The translations under genes and the position numbers were made by a program. Shown piece after piece: positions 16,934 through 24,770 of a DNA stretch of 64,000 nucleotides (its first letter is position 1; every line of letters begins with the position of its first letter). Where the stretch lies: assembly GCA_965237775.1 (NCBI GenBank), contig OZ250155.1, forward strand, positions 1,674,001 through 1,738,000, given 5' to 3'. Below the pieces are notes generated by a model. That model saw only the letters and a list, made by a program, of their open reading frames with translations. It was not told the origin of the DNA and made no database searches. Origin of the DNA: CATOSP01 sp965237775 (GTDB taxonomy: Bacteria > Chloroflexota > Dehalococcoidia > Lucifugimonadales > UBA3495).

Positions 16934-18379
16934 TTAACCTATCCTAACTCTTTCCTGAGCGAAACGGTAAGTGGTCGTCTCCTCCCTGGACACCAGCGTC
17001 AGGGCCAGGGCGATGGGTCCCAACCTTCCAAGGAACATGGCGACCATGAAGATGGACTTCCCCGGGAGACTCAAGTCAGGAACTATCCCGGTGGATGTCC
17101 CGTTGGTTCCCAGCGCGGAGACGATGTCGAATAGCATGTTCACGAAGGGAACGTCCGGGTCGGTAACAGTCAGGGTTGGGATCATGACCGCCAGCAGGGC
17201 AAGTCCCAGCGCGGCGACCGTCACGGCACGGAGGACCTGGAAGTGGTAGACCTGACGGCCGAAGGCCTCGGCTTCCGGCCGGCCCCGGAGCGAGGAGAAT
17301 ACGGCGGCGATGAGGACTGCCAGGGTTACTACCTTTATCCCGCCGGCCACGGAACCGGCGGAGCCGCCGATGAACATCAACATGGGGAATGTCAGCTTGG
17401 TGAAGTCGTCGACCTGCCCGAAGTCGACCGCGGCGAAACCGGCGGTGCGCCCGCTCACGGAGTGGAACACCGCGGACACCACCTTGTCGCCAAAGTCCAG
17501 AGGACCGATGGTCTCCACCCTGCCAAACTCGGCCAGGAAGAATATTCCCGCGCCCGCGGCCCACAAGAACATGCTGGTCACGATGACCATTTTGCTGTCC
17601 AGGCTGAGCCTGACAAACCGGCGGTGTCTCGCCACGTCCACCAGCACTGTCCAGCCGATACCGCCAAGAATGATCATCACGGTTAGCAGGCCCATCATGA
17701 CCCAGTGGGAGGACAGGCGGGCCAGCCCGCTGCCGAAGGGGTCCTCCGGCAAGATCGAAAACCCGGCGTTGTTGAAAGCGGACACCGAAAGAAAGATCGA
17801 CTGCCACACCGTCTCGTCGGCGTCCATGCCGTCCATCCCCCGGATGCTGGCGAAGATGACCGCCGCGCCGATCAGGTAGAAGAGAACGACCACCAGGATG
17901 ATATTGCGGGTCACGTGGGTCAGCCCCGCCATTTTGTCCGCCCCGATGCTCTCCCGCACCACCAGCCGTTCCGAAAGTGACGGGCTAAGACCTATGAGGG
18001 CCAGCAGGAACGTGGATACGGCCATGAAGCTCAGGCCGCCCACCAGCATCAGGAAGAAAATTACCGCCTGACCGAACCCGCTCCAATAGGTTGGCGTCCT
18101 CACTACTATGTGGCCGGTGACCGTCACCGCGGATACGGCGGTGAAGAACGAAGTATCCAGGGAGGTGAAGGTTCCCTCACTCTGCGAAACTGGGAGGGCG
18201 AGTAAAACTCCACCCACGACGATCAGGAGGATGAACCCGAATAGCAGGGCGTAAATGGAGCCAAACACGCGGTGCGGGTGGCGCTCGGGGGCGATCTGGG
18301 GTTCCGACGGCTGCCGCTCCCCCTGCCGGGGCTGCCGAATGACCGTGGTACGGGCCCTTGACGGCGGGTTGAGGGCCAA
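16934..18379 (-). CDS. TrkH/KtrB-type potassium channel subunit
   Basis: 481 residues: a basic, proline- and arginine-rich cytoplasmic leader of about 35 residues, then four membrane-pore-membrane repeats. Seen pore segments: VTVTGHIVVRTPTYWS, SAFNNAGFSI, SVSGRTAGFAAVDFG and SALGTNGTSTGIV, each with the filter glycine. TrkH proteins conduct potassium across the cytoplasmic membrane and are gated by RCK proteins. It is the first gene of the operon trkH, RCK1, uspA, RCK2, RCK3, pheA and has a predicted promoter at 18437-18465. Confidence 0.92.
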   Translation of the reverse strand: MALNPPSRARTTVIRQPRQGERQPSEPQIAPERHPHRVFGSIYALLFGFILLIVVGGVLLALPVSQSEGTFTSLDTSFFTAVSAVTVTGHIVVRTPTYWSGFGQAVIFFLMLVGGLSFMAVSTFLLALIGLSPSLSERLVVRESIGADKMAGLTHVTRNIILVVVLFYLIGAAVIFASIRGMDGMDADETVWQSIFLSVSAFNNAGFSILPEDPFGSGLARLSSHWVMMGLLTVMIILGGIGWTVLVDVARHRRFVRLSLDSKMVIVTSMFLWAAGAGIFFLAEFGRVETIGPLDFGDKVVSAVFHSVSGRTAGFAAVDFGQVDDFTKLTFPMLMFIGGSAGSVAGGIKVVTLAVLIAAVFSSLRGRPEAEAFGRQVYHFQVLRAVTVAALGLALLAVMIPTLTVTDPDVPFVNMLFDIVSALGTNGTSTGIVPDLSLPGKSIFMVAMFLGRLGPIALALTLVSREETTTYRFAQERVRIG

Positions 18380-18436
18380 CTAACGCTCCCTCGGTCCGGT
18401 TAACGTGACCATGGGCCTCCAAATTTACCGGCTAGG

Positions 18437-18465
18437 ATTCTAGTTGTTGACCCGTTGCTAGTCAA
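18437..18465 (-). promoter_or_regulatory. Predicted promoter of the trkH operon
   Basis: Read on the - strand: -35 TTGACT (18465-18460), a 17-base spacer and -10 TAGAAT (18442-18437), about 58 bases before the trkH start. The GTTGAC/GTCAAC inverted pair at 18446-18451 and 18461-18466 overlaps the -35 box and spacer and could be a regulator site. Confidence 0.55.
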
Positions 18466-18559
18466 CGCTTTATTGGACCCGCTGGGCCAGAATCCGGTCT
18501 CAATTTCCCTTAGTATGCTAAGATAGGGTCACTCTGTGATCGCGCCGAGGTGAGTACCC

Positions 18560-21061
18560 ATGGCGACGACTTCCCGGCATGTGGAACTGCGATTCGACGC
18601 AGTTGCCATTGACCGCAAGTGGCAGGACCGTTGGCAGAAGGATGGGCTGCATCGAGTAAATACAGACGATAGCCGCCCGAAGTGGTACGAAATGGTAATG
18701 TACCCCTATCCTTCGGGCGACCTGCACATCGGCCATTGGTACAACTACGCTCCGGCCGATTGCCACGCGCGTTTCCGCCGGATGCAGGGTTACAACGTGC
18801 TGCACCCCATCGGCTTCGACGCCTTCGGCCTGCCCGCGGAGAATGCGGCCATCAGCAGGGGTATTCATCCCTACGAATGGACCATCAGCAATATCGAAAA
18901 CATGCGCCGCCAGTTGCGCTCCATCGGCACCATTTACGACTGGGACCGCGAAATCGTCTGCTGCCTACCCGAATTTTATCACTGGAACCAGTGGTTCTTT
19001 CTTAAGTTCTACGAACACGGATTGGCATATCGCGGAGAGGCCCCGGTGGTGTGGTGCCCTTCTTGCCAGACCGTGCTGGCCAACGAGCAGGTGGTCAACG
19101 GCAACTGCGAACGCTGCGGCACCGCCATAACCAGGCGGGACCTGGAACAATGGTTCTTCCGGATCACCGACTACGCCGACAGGCTCCTGAACTTCGACGG
19201 GCTTATCGACTGGCCAGAAAAGATCCTGACAATGCAGCACAACTGGATAGGCCGCAGCGAGGGTGTGGAAATCTCCTTCGACATATCCGATCAGGGTCTG
19301 GAGGAGAAGGAGTTTTCCACCTTTACGACCAGGATTGACACCATTTTCGGTGTCACCTTCGTAGTTTTGGCCCCAGAGCATCCCCTGGTAGCCCAGTTAA
19401 CAAGCGACGCACAGCGGCCCGAGGTGGAAGCCTACGTCGACGAAGCCCGCCGGACATCGGAGATAGACAGGCTGTCCACGGAAAGGGAGAAGACGGGGGT
19501 ATTCCTCGGCACATCCGCGCTCAACCCGCTCAACGGAGAGCGGGTACCCATCTTCACCAGCGACTACGTGCTCATGACCTACGGGACCGGCGCGGTCATG
19601 GGCGTCCCGGCCCACGACGCGAGGGACTACGAGTTTGCCCGCAAGTACCGGCTGCCCATACGAATGGTCATCGCACCCGTGGACTGGGATGGGACCGAAC
19701 CAATGGAAGCGTACCTAGGCGACGGTTTCATGACCAATTCGGGGCGCTACGAAGGTTTGACGAACCAGGAAGGGACGGAGGCCATCGCCGACGACGTCGA
19801 AAAACAGGGTTGGGGCCGCCGGTCCGTCTCTTACCGGGTACGAGACTGGCTCGTCTCCCGCCAGCGCTATTGGGGTACGCCCATCCCGGTTGTGTACTGC
19901 GGCCAATGCGGGATCGTTCCGGTACCGGAGTCCGAGTTGCCGGTGTTATTGCCTACCGACTCCGACTTCATCCCCACCGGCGGCGGTTCTCCCCTGGCGG
20001 CAAACCCCGAGTTTCTGAATACCACCTGTTACGAATGTGGCGGCCCGGCGCGTCGGGAGACCGACACCATGGACACGTTCTTCGATTCGTCCTGGTACAT
20101 GCTGCGCTACCTATCTCCCGATTACAGCCTGGGCCCCTTCGACCCGGAGGTCATCAAGAATTGGATGGCAGTGGACCAGTACACGGGTGGCGCGGAGCAC
20201 GCCGTGATGCACCTGCTCTACTCCAGGTTCTTCATCAAGGGCCTGCACGATATGGGGATTTTGGACTTCGAGGAGCCGTTCCTGCGCCTTTACAACCAGG
20301 GGATTATCCTTGGTGAAGACCACGAAAAGATGAGTAAGAGCCGTGGCAACGTGGTCAATCCCGACGAAGTGGTGGACGTGATGGGCGCCGACGCCGTGCG
20401 TTGCTATCTCATGTTCATCGGCCCCTGGGACCAGGGTGGTCCCTGGAGCGAGGTGGGGATCAACGGGGTGGCCCGGTGGCTCAACCGGGTCTGGGACATC
20501 CTTGGACGCGATGCCTCAGAGTTGGACGCGCCGGACAAGACCTCGGCCAGGGCCGCGGAGGACGGCGATTCTTCCAGGGAGACGCTGCGGCTACTCCACC
20601 AGACCATCCGGCGTTGTCATAACGACTTGGACCGCTTCAAGTTCAATACCGCCATAGCTGGGTTGATGGAGCTGTCCAACCATCTAAACCATGTTTGGAC
20701 GGATTCCAGCGTAGACGGCGGCACGTGGCGGGAGTGCGTCGAGAAGTTCCTGTTGATGCTGGCCCCCATGGCGCCCCACGTCTCCGAAGAGATGTGGGAA
20801 CGGTCCAGACACCCCTATAGTATCCACCAACAGGCGTTCCCCACCTGGGACGATGACCTGGCGGCCGAGGAGACGATCACCCTCGTAGTGCAGGTCAACG
20901 GCAGGGTCCGGGACCGTATCGAAGCGCCCGCCGGAATCGAGGAGGAATCGGCCATGCAGTTAGCCATGACCAGTCCCCGAATCCAAAGTTACACCGAAGG
21001 CAAGTCGGTTGCGAACACCATATACGTCCCCGGACGACTGGTGAACATCGTGGTGAAATAA
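18560..21061 (+). CDS. leuS: Leucyl-tRNA synthetase
   Basis: Class I aminoacyl-tRNA synthetase charging tRNA-Leu; 833 residues, full length. Seen: the HIGH motif in PSGDLHIGHW at residues 51-60, GFDAFGLPAENAA, a zinc-type CPSCQTVLANEQVVNG...CERCG insert, the CP1 editing domain with TTRIDTIFGVTFVVLAPEH and the TYGTGAVMGVPAHD editing pocket, DTFFDSSWYMLRY, and the KMSKS motif at residues 590-594. A GAGGTGAG ribosome site precedes the ATG. I see no T-box leader upstream. Three enzymes of unrelated function follow on the same strand, beginning 57 bases downstream. Confidence 0.97.
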   Translation: MATTSRHVELRFDAVAIDRKWQDRWQKDGLHRVNTDDSRPKWYEMVMYPYPSGDLHIGHWYNYAPADCHARFRRMQGYNVLHPIGFDAFGLPAENAAISRGIHPYEWTISNIENMRRQLRSIGTIYDWDREIVCCLPEFYHWNQWFFLKFYEHGLAYRGEAPVVWCPSCQTVLANEQVVNGNCERCGTAITRRDLEQWFFRITDYADRLLNFDGLIDWPEKILTMQHNWIGRSEGVEISFDISDQGLEEKEFSTFTTRIDTIFGVTFVVLAPEHPLVAQLTSDAQRPEVEAYVDEARRTSEIDRLSTEREKTGVFLGTSALNPLNGERVPIFTSDYVLMTYGTGAVMGVPAHDARDYEFARKYRLPIRMVIAPVDWDGTEPMEAYLGDGFMTNSGRYEGLTNQEGTEAIADDVEKQGWGRRSVSYRVRDWLVSRQRYWGTPIPVVYCGQCGIVPVPESELPVLLPTDSDFIPTGGGSPLAANPEFLNTTCYECGGPARRETDTMDTFFDSSWYMLRYLSPDYSLGPFDPEVIKNWMAVDQYTGGAEHAVMHLLYSRFFIKGLHDMGILDFEEPFLRLYNQGIILGEDHEKMSKSRGNVVNPDEVVDVMGADAVRCYLMFIGPWDQGGPWSEVGINGVARWLNRVWDILGRDASELDAPDKTSARAAEDGDSSRETLRLLHQTIRRCHNDLDRFKFNTAIAGLMELSNHLNHVWTDSSVDGGTWRECVEKFLLMLAPMAPHVSEEMWERSRHPYSIHQQAFPTWDDDLAAEETITLVVQVNGRVRDRIEAPAGIEEESAMQLAMTSPRIQSYTEGKSVANTIYVPGRLVNIVVK

Positions 21062-21118
21062 ACCCGCGTCCAGCCCGAACCCGGGAGCCCCAATCCAACA
21101 CCAACACGGAGGTCTGCA

Positions 21119-21955
21119 ATGACTACTCAGGTCCAACCGATAGACAAGACGGTTTCCGTAAACGGCCTTAAGCTAAACTACCTGGACTGGGGAAACGAGA
21201 GCGCCCCGGACATGGTGTTGGTTCATGGTCTGAGGGGCCACCGCCACTCTTGGGACGATTTTTCCTCCTTGGTCTGCAAGGACTTTCACGTCATGGCGCT
21301 GGACCAGCGGGGCCGCGGCGATAGCGATTGGGCACCGGACGGCGACTACAGCACCGACGCCTACGTAGCCGACCTTGCCGGTTTTAGCGAAGCCCTGGGT
21401 CTGAGCAAGTTCACTCTGGTGGGTCACTCCATGGGTGGGCGCAACAGTATGACCTTCGGCGGCAAATTCCCGGAAAAGTTGGACAAACTGGTCGTGGTCG
21501 ACGTAGGACCCGAGTCCGACCCTCGGGGCGGCGCGCGAATCGCACGAGAGATAATCAACGTCCCCGAGGAGTTTGACTCCTTCGAGGCTGTTGTCGAATA
21601 CATGAACAAGCAGAACAGGTTTGCCTCCGACCGGGTCATGAGGCGCCGGTTGACCTACGCCACGAAAGAGCTGCCGAACGGCAAGATAGGTTGGCGGTAC
21701 GACCTAGCCATCCGCGAGGCGCGCCGTCAGGGCATATCCAGCCCGCAAGAAGACCTTTGGCCCGCGCTTTCCAGAATCACGTGCCCCACGCTGGTAGTTC
21801 GCGGCGCTGAAACCGATCTGCTGACCCTAGAAGTAGCTCAGCGGATGATCGAGACCTTCGCCAACGGCCAGCTAGTGGAGATACCCAGTGCTGGACACAT
21901 GGTCTTCGAGGACAACCCGGACGACTTCAACGCCGCCGTCACCCGGTTCCTGTAA
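21119..21955 (+). CDS. Alpha/beta hydrolase
   Basis: 278 residues, alpha/beta-hydrolase fold. Seen: the oxyanion region VHGLRGHRHSWDDF, the nucleophile elbow GHSMGG with Ser104, an acid in RGAETDLL, and the catalytic His in SAGHMVFED. No signal peptide, so cytoplasmic. It resembles esterases and lyases of the MenH/BioH/epoxide-hydrolase class; the substrate cannot be told from sequence. A GGAGG ribosome site precedes the ATG, and a second hydrolase gene begins 17 bases after the stop, suggesting one operon with the hydantoinase-like gene further on. Confidence 0.85.
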   Translation: MTTQVQPIDKTVSVNGLKLNYLDWGNESAPDMVLVHGLRGHRHSWDDFSSLVCKDFHVMALDQRGRGDSDWAPDGDYSTDAYVADLAGFSEALGLSKFTLVGHSMGGRNSMTFGGKFPEKLDKLVVVDVGPESDPRGGARIAREIINVPEEFDSFEAVVEYMNKQNRFASDRVMRRRLTYATKELPNGKIGWRYDLAIREARRQGISSPQEDLWPALSRITCPTLVVRGAETDLLTLEVAQRMIETFANGQLVEIPSAGHMVFEDNPDDFNAAVTRFL

Positions 21956-21972
21956 CCGGAAAGGGTACGAAT

Positions 21973-22686
21973 ATGGCTCAGGACCGAAACTCGGGGCCCG
22001 GTAACCCCGGTGACGTGGCTATCGGTATCCACCGGGTCGATTCTTGGACGCCGCCGGATGACCAGACAGGCGACGGCATAGTGTTCCGCACCACCAGGGG
22101 CGACCTGCACGCAATACGGCACGGGGCGCCGGACGCTAAACTCGCAGTGGTGTTTGTCTGCGGAGCGCGCGGCGGTTTCGGAGGTCCGGGGCCGGGTACA
22201 TACGTCCGGCTGGCCGAGAGTTTCAAAGAGCAGGGGATCACTTCCCTACGCCTAGATTACCGTCACCCCAACGACCTGTACGAGTGTTTCCTTGACCTGC
22301 TGGCCGCCGTGGAATTCCTGAAAGACACCGGTTTCGGGCCGGTGGTGGTGGTCGGCCATTCATTCGGAGGCGCGGTGGTCATCGCGACGGGCGCGGCCAG
22401 CCCTCACGTCAAAGGAGTGGTGGCGCTATCCTCGCAGACCTTCGGCGCAGATAGGGCGTGGCAGATATCGCCGCGACCACTACTCTTGATACACGGCAAG
22501 GCAGACACCCGGCTGCCTTTTTATTGCTCGCAACAGATCTACGACAGGGCGTTGGAGCCGAAACAGGTAGTGTTCTACGACGGGGCGGAGCACCGGTTGG
22601 AAGAGTGCCGGGACGAAATGGAGCTGCTTCTTTCCGAATGGATAACGAATACCCTGCGGGCGCCGGTTCCCGAGACTTCGGGCTGA
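21973..22686 (+). CDS. Alpha/beta hydrolase (dienelactone-hydrolase-like)
   Basis: 237 residues. Seen: GARGGFGGPGPGTYVRLAE in the first loop, the nucleophile VVVGHSFGG with Ser130, the acid in HGKADTRLPF and a histidine in DGAEHRLEE, a complete triad. The N-terminal 35 residues are polar and do not look like a signal peptide. Related to small soluble esterases and dipeptidyl-peptidase-like hydrolases; specificity unknown. It lies directly between another hydrolase and an amidohydrolase gene. Confidence 0.8.
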   Translation: MAQDRNSGPGNPGDVAIGIHRVDSWTPPDDQTGDGIVFRTTRGDLHAIRHGAPDAKLAVVFVCGARGGFGGPGPGTYVRLAESFKEQGITSLRLDYRHPNDLYECFLDLLAAVEFLKDTGFGPVVVVGHSFGGAVVIATGAASPHVKGVVALSSQTFGADRAWQISPRPLLLIHGKADTRLPFYCSQQIYDRALEPKQVVFYDGAEHRLEECRDEMELLLSEWITNTLRAPVPETSG

Positions 22687-22786
22687 CCACGGGGTCGCCA
22701 CTCTAGCGTATGTATCCATCCGGGGCCGGGCGCTGCGTGGGGCCACGGCCACGACCGCCTACACTCCTGATTATTGGAGGTCTGTG

Positions 22787-24226
22787 ATGTTGGACTTGAT
22801 CATTCGAGGGGGCAGAGTCGTCGCGCCGGAGGGTGTGGCGGAGATGGACATCGGCATCCAGGGAGGCCGGATAGCGGTCGTTGCGCAGGCGGGTTCACTG
22901 GACATCGAAGCCGGCCGGACTATCGACGCCTCGGGCAAAATCGTGCTCCCAGGGGGGATAGAACCCCACACCCACATCGGCATCCCCGTTCCAACGAACT
23001 GGGCCGGGCGCGCCGAAGTTGTCACCCAGCCACCCGAGGCCGCCAGCCGCGCCGCGGCTTTCGGCGGAGTCACTACCCTCGTGGACTTCTCGGGAAGCCT
23101 CTCCATACAACCCGGCGAAGCCCCGGCCATCGGTCCCATAACCCAGCAGGTGAATGACAGGCGAGACGCCTTTTCGGGCCATTCCTACATCGACTACACT
23201 TTCCACCACATTCTATCCGGCGCCGTATCGCCAACGACAATAGGCGAAATTGGGGAGGCAATACAGTCCGGAATTGCCAGCTTTAAGATATTCACTACCT
23301 TCAACGCATCCAGAGTTCCTTACGGCTCTCTGTGGGAGGTCTTCCAGGAAGTGTCCAGGCACGGCGGAATCATGGCCGTTCATGCCGAAGACGACGACAT
23401 CGTCACCCACATGGAGGAGAAGCTGACCAGGGAGGGGCGGGACCAGGGTTACAACCTCCACCTTGTGCATAACAACATCTCCGAGGACCTGGCCTTTCGC
23501 CAAATTCTCCGGCTGGCCAACCACACCGAGACCGGCATTTACTTCGTCCACACCACGGCCAAAGAAGGAGTGGCGGCGATTGCCGAGGCGAGGTTGAGAC
23601 AACAGCCGGTGTACGGGGAGGCCCTGCACAATTACCTGGAGTTCACGTGTGACGACTACCGGAAACCGGGGGGAACCGCGATACACACCTACCCGGCCAT
23701 CAAATTCGCCGACGACCGGGATGCGCTGCAGGAAGGGTTGGCTGATGGGTCCCTCTGCACCACCGCCACGGACGAGTACACGACGTACAAGGACGCGAAG
23801 CTCTCAGGTGACACGATCCTTACCGTATGCGGTGGGCACAACGGGATCGAAACACGGATGCCCGTGACCTACACGAAGCTGGTTTCCACGGGTCGTATCT
23901 CGCTAGAACGGTTCGCCGCCATCACGTCCACGAACGCGGCGAGGATTCTGGGCATGTTCCCGAAGAAGGGGGCTATCGCCGTCGGCAGCGACGCCGACAT
24001 AGTCATCTTCGACCCTGACCTGAACAAGACCTTGACGCTGGACGACCTGCACGCGGACTCCGACTACTCGATCTGGGAAGGGTTCGAGTGCCAGGGTTAC
24101 CCGGTGATGACCATCCTACGGGGGAAGGTCATTGTGGAAGACGGCCAACTAACGGGTGATTCATCCGACGGTCAATGGCTGGCCCGCAGAGTCGCCCCCG
24201 GAGTCCTTGCGCGGCCCCTGTGCTGA
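22787..24226 (+). CDS. Dihydropyrimidinase/hydantoinase-like amidohydrolase
   Basis: 479 residues counted from the ATG at 22787, which has a GGAGG six bases upstream (the GTG at 22784 is less well placed). A metal-dependent cyclic amidohydrolase of the TIM-barrel superfamily. Seen: LDLIIRGGRVV, the HxH ligands in EPHTHIG, the lysine normally carboxylated in SFKIFTTFN, the histidines of MAVHAEDDD and YFVHTTAKEG, and the late aspartate in TATDEYTTYKD. The usual DH of the last metal loop is DE here. C-terminal KGAIAVGSDADIVIFDP is typical. Likely opens a hydantoin, dihydropyrimidine or similar cyclic amide. A second, more canonical member lies at 47660. Confidence 0.88.
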   Translation: MLDLIIRGGRVVAPEGVAEMDIGIQGGRIAVVAQAGSLDIEAGRTIDASGKIVLPGGIEPHTHIGIPVPTNWAGRAEVVTQPPEAASRAAAFGGVTTLVDFSGSLSIQPGEAPAIGPITQQVNDRRDAFSGHSYIDYTFHHILSGAVSPTTIGEIGEAIQSGIASFKIFTTFNASRVPYGSLWEVFQEVSRHGGIMAVHAEDDDIVTHMEEKLTREGRDQGYNLHLVHNNISEDLAFRQILRLANHTETGIYFVHTTAKEGVAAIAEARLRQQPVYGEALHNYLEFTCDDYRKPGGTAIHTYPAIKFADDRDALQEGLADGSLCTTATDEYTTYKDAKLSGDTILTVCGGHNGIETRMPVTYTKLVSTGRISLERFAAITSTNAARILGMFPKKGAIAVGSDADIVIFDPDLNKTLTLDDLHADSDYSIWEGFECQGYPVMTILRGKVIVEDGQLTGDSSDGQWLARRVAPGVLARPLC

Positions 24227-24274
24227 AGAGGGACTCGCCCGATCTATCGGAGACTCTGTCTACCGGTGAGACGG

Positions 24275-24505
24275 TTATTCCGGAGCATCAACCACTTTGG
24301 GTAGTCCAAGCTCTTCGATGATAGGACGCAAAACTTCAAGGTCTAGCCGGCGGGAGGCGTCGAGCACCTCTATCCCAACCAGGCGGTCATCAGCATCAAA
24401 GTCAGCGTAGATATCGTCGTCCACACAACGAGTCTCAAGTCCAGTAGCCACATGAGCCAAATAGATATACGCGGCGTCCGCGTGAGCGTCATAAGTGATT
24501 CTCAT
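24275..24505 (-). CDS. DUF2283-family small protein (probable antitoxin-like)
   Basis: 76 residues from the ATG at 24505, chosen because GGAG lies 8 bases upstream and the family begins with MRITYD; the frame is also open for ten more residues. Seen: ITYDAHADAAYIYL, then a strand-rich middle with DDDIYADFDADDRLVGIEVLDAS. DUF2283 proteins are commonly encoded beside DUF4258 proteins in toxin-antitoxin-like pairs. Here the start overlaps the end of a DUF4258-like reading frame by 17 bases, but that partner has a premature stop. Confidence 0.8.
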   Translation of the reverse strand: MRITYDAHADAAYIYLAHVATGLETRCVDDDIYADFDADDRLVGIEVLDASRRLDLEVLRPIIEELGLPKVVDAPE

Positions 24506-24770
24506 GGGGCGTGCTCCAGATTCCGTACCTGGCAAGGACTGTGATCACGATGGTCCTCTGAAACTCTTCCTTGTGGATGACCCGGACTTCCTTCTCTGGA
24601 TAGTATACTCCGCGATGACGTTATCCTGCTGAGAAAACCTGAAGGGCTAGAGAGCGGTCGAGTTTTGCGGGAAGTTCAATCCCGGATTGGAGAGTCTGCA
24701 CGACTTCTGATTCGCTGACTCCTCGCTCTCTCAACTGGGCCGTTGCATGGCGGGTTAACGCTAATTCCAT
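24489..24770 (-). pseudogene. DUF4258-like gene with in-frame stop at codon 50
   Basis: A continuous frame of 94 codons interrupted only by TAA at 24621-24623. Before it: MELALTRHATAQLRERGVSE..., matching the N-terminus of DUF4258 (helix with HA...R..ERG). After it, in the same frame: YPEKEVRVIHKEE...TIVITVLARYG, matching the C-terminal strands of that family. So one nucleotide change, not a frameshift, has broken it (or there is a sequencing error). Its ATG overlaps the end of the Lhr-like gene by 10 bases and its 3' end overlaps the DUF2283 start. The 49-residue first part could still be made. Confidence 0.7.

Noticed and set aside
18380..18559. T-box leader before leuS
   Set aside because: No TGGxACCGCG antiterminator core or specifier stem is visible; only the trkH promoter and a short inverted repeat are seen.
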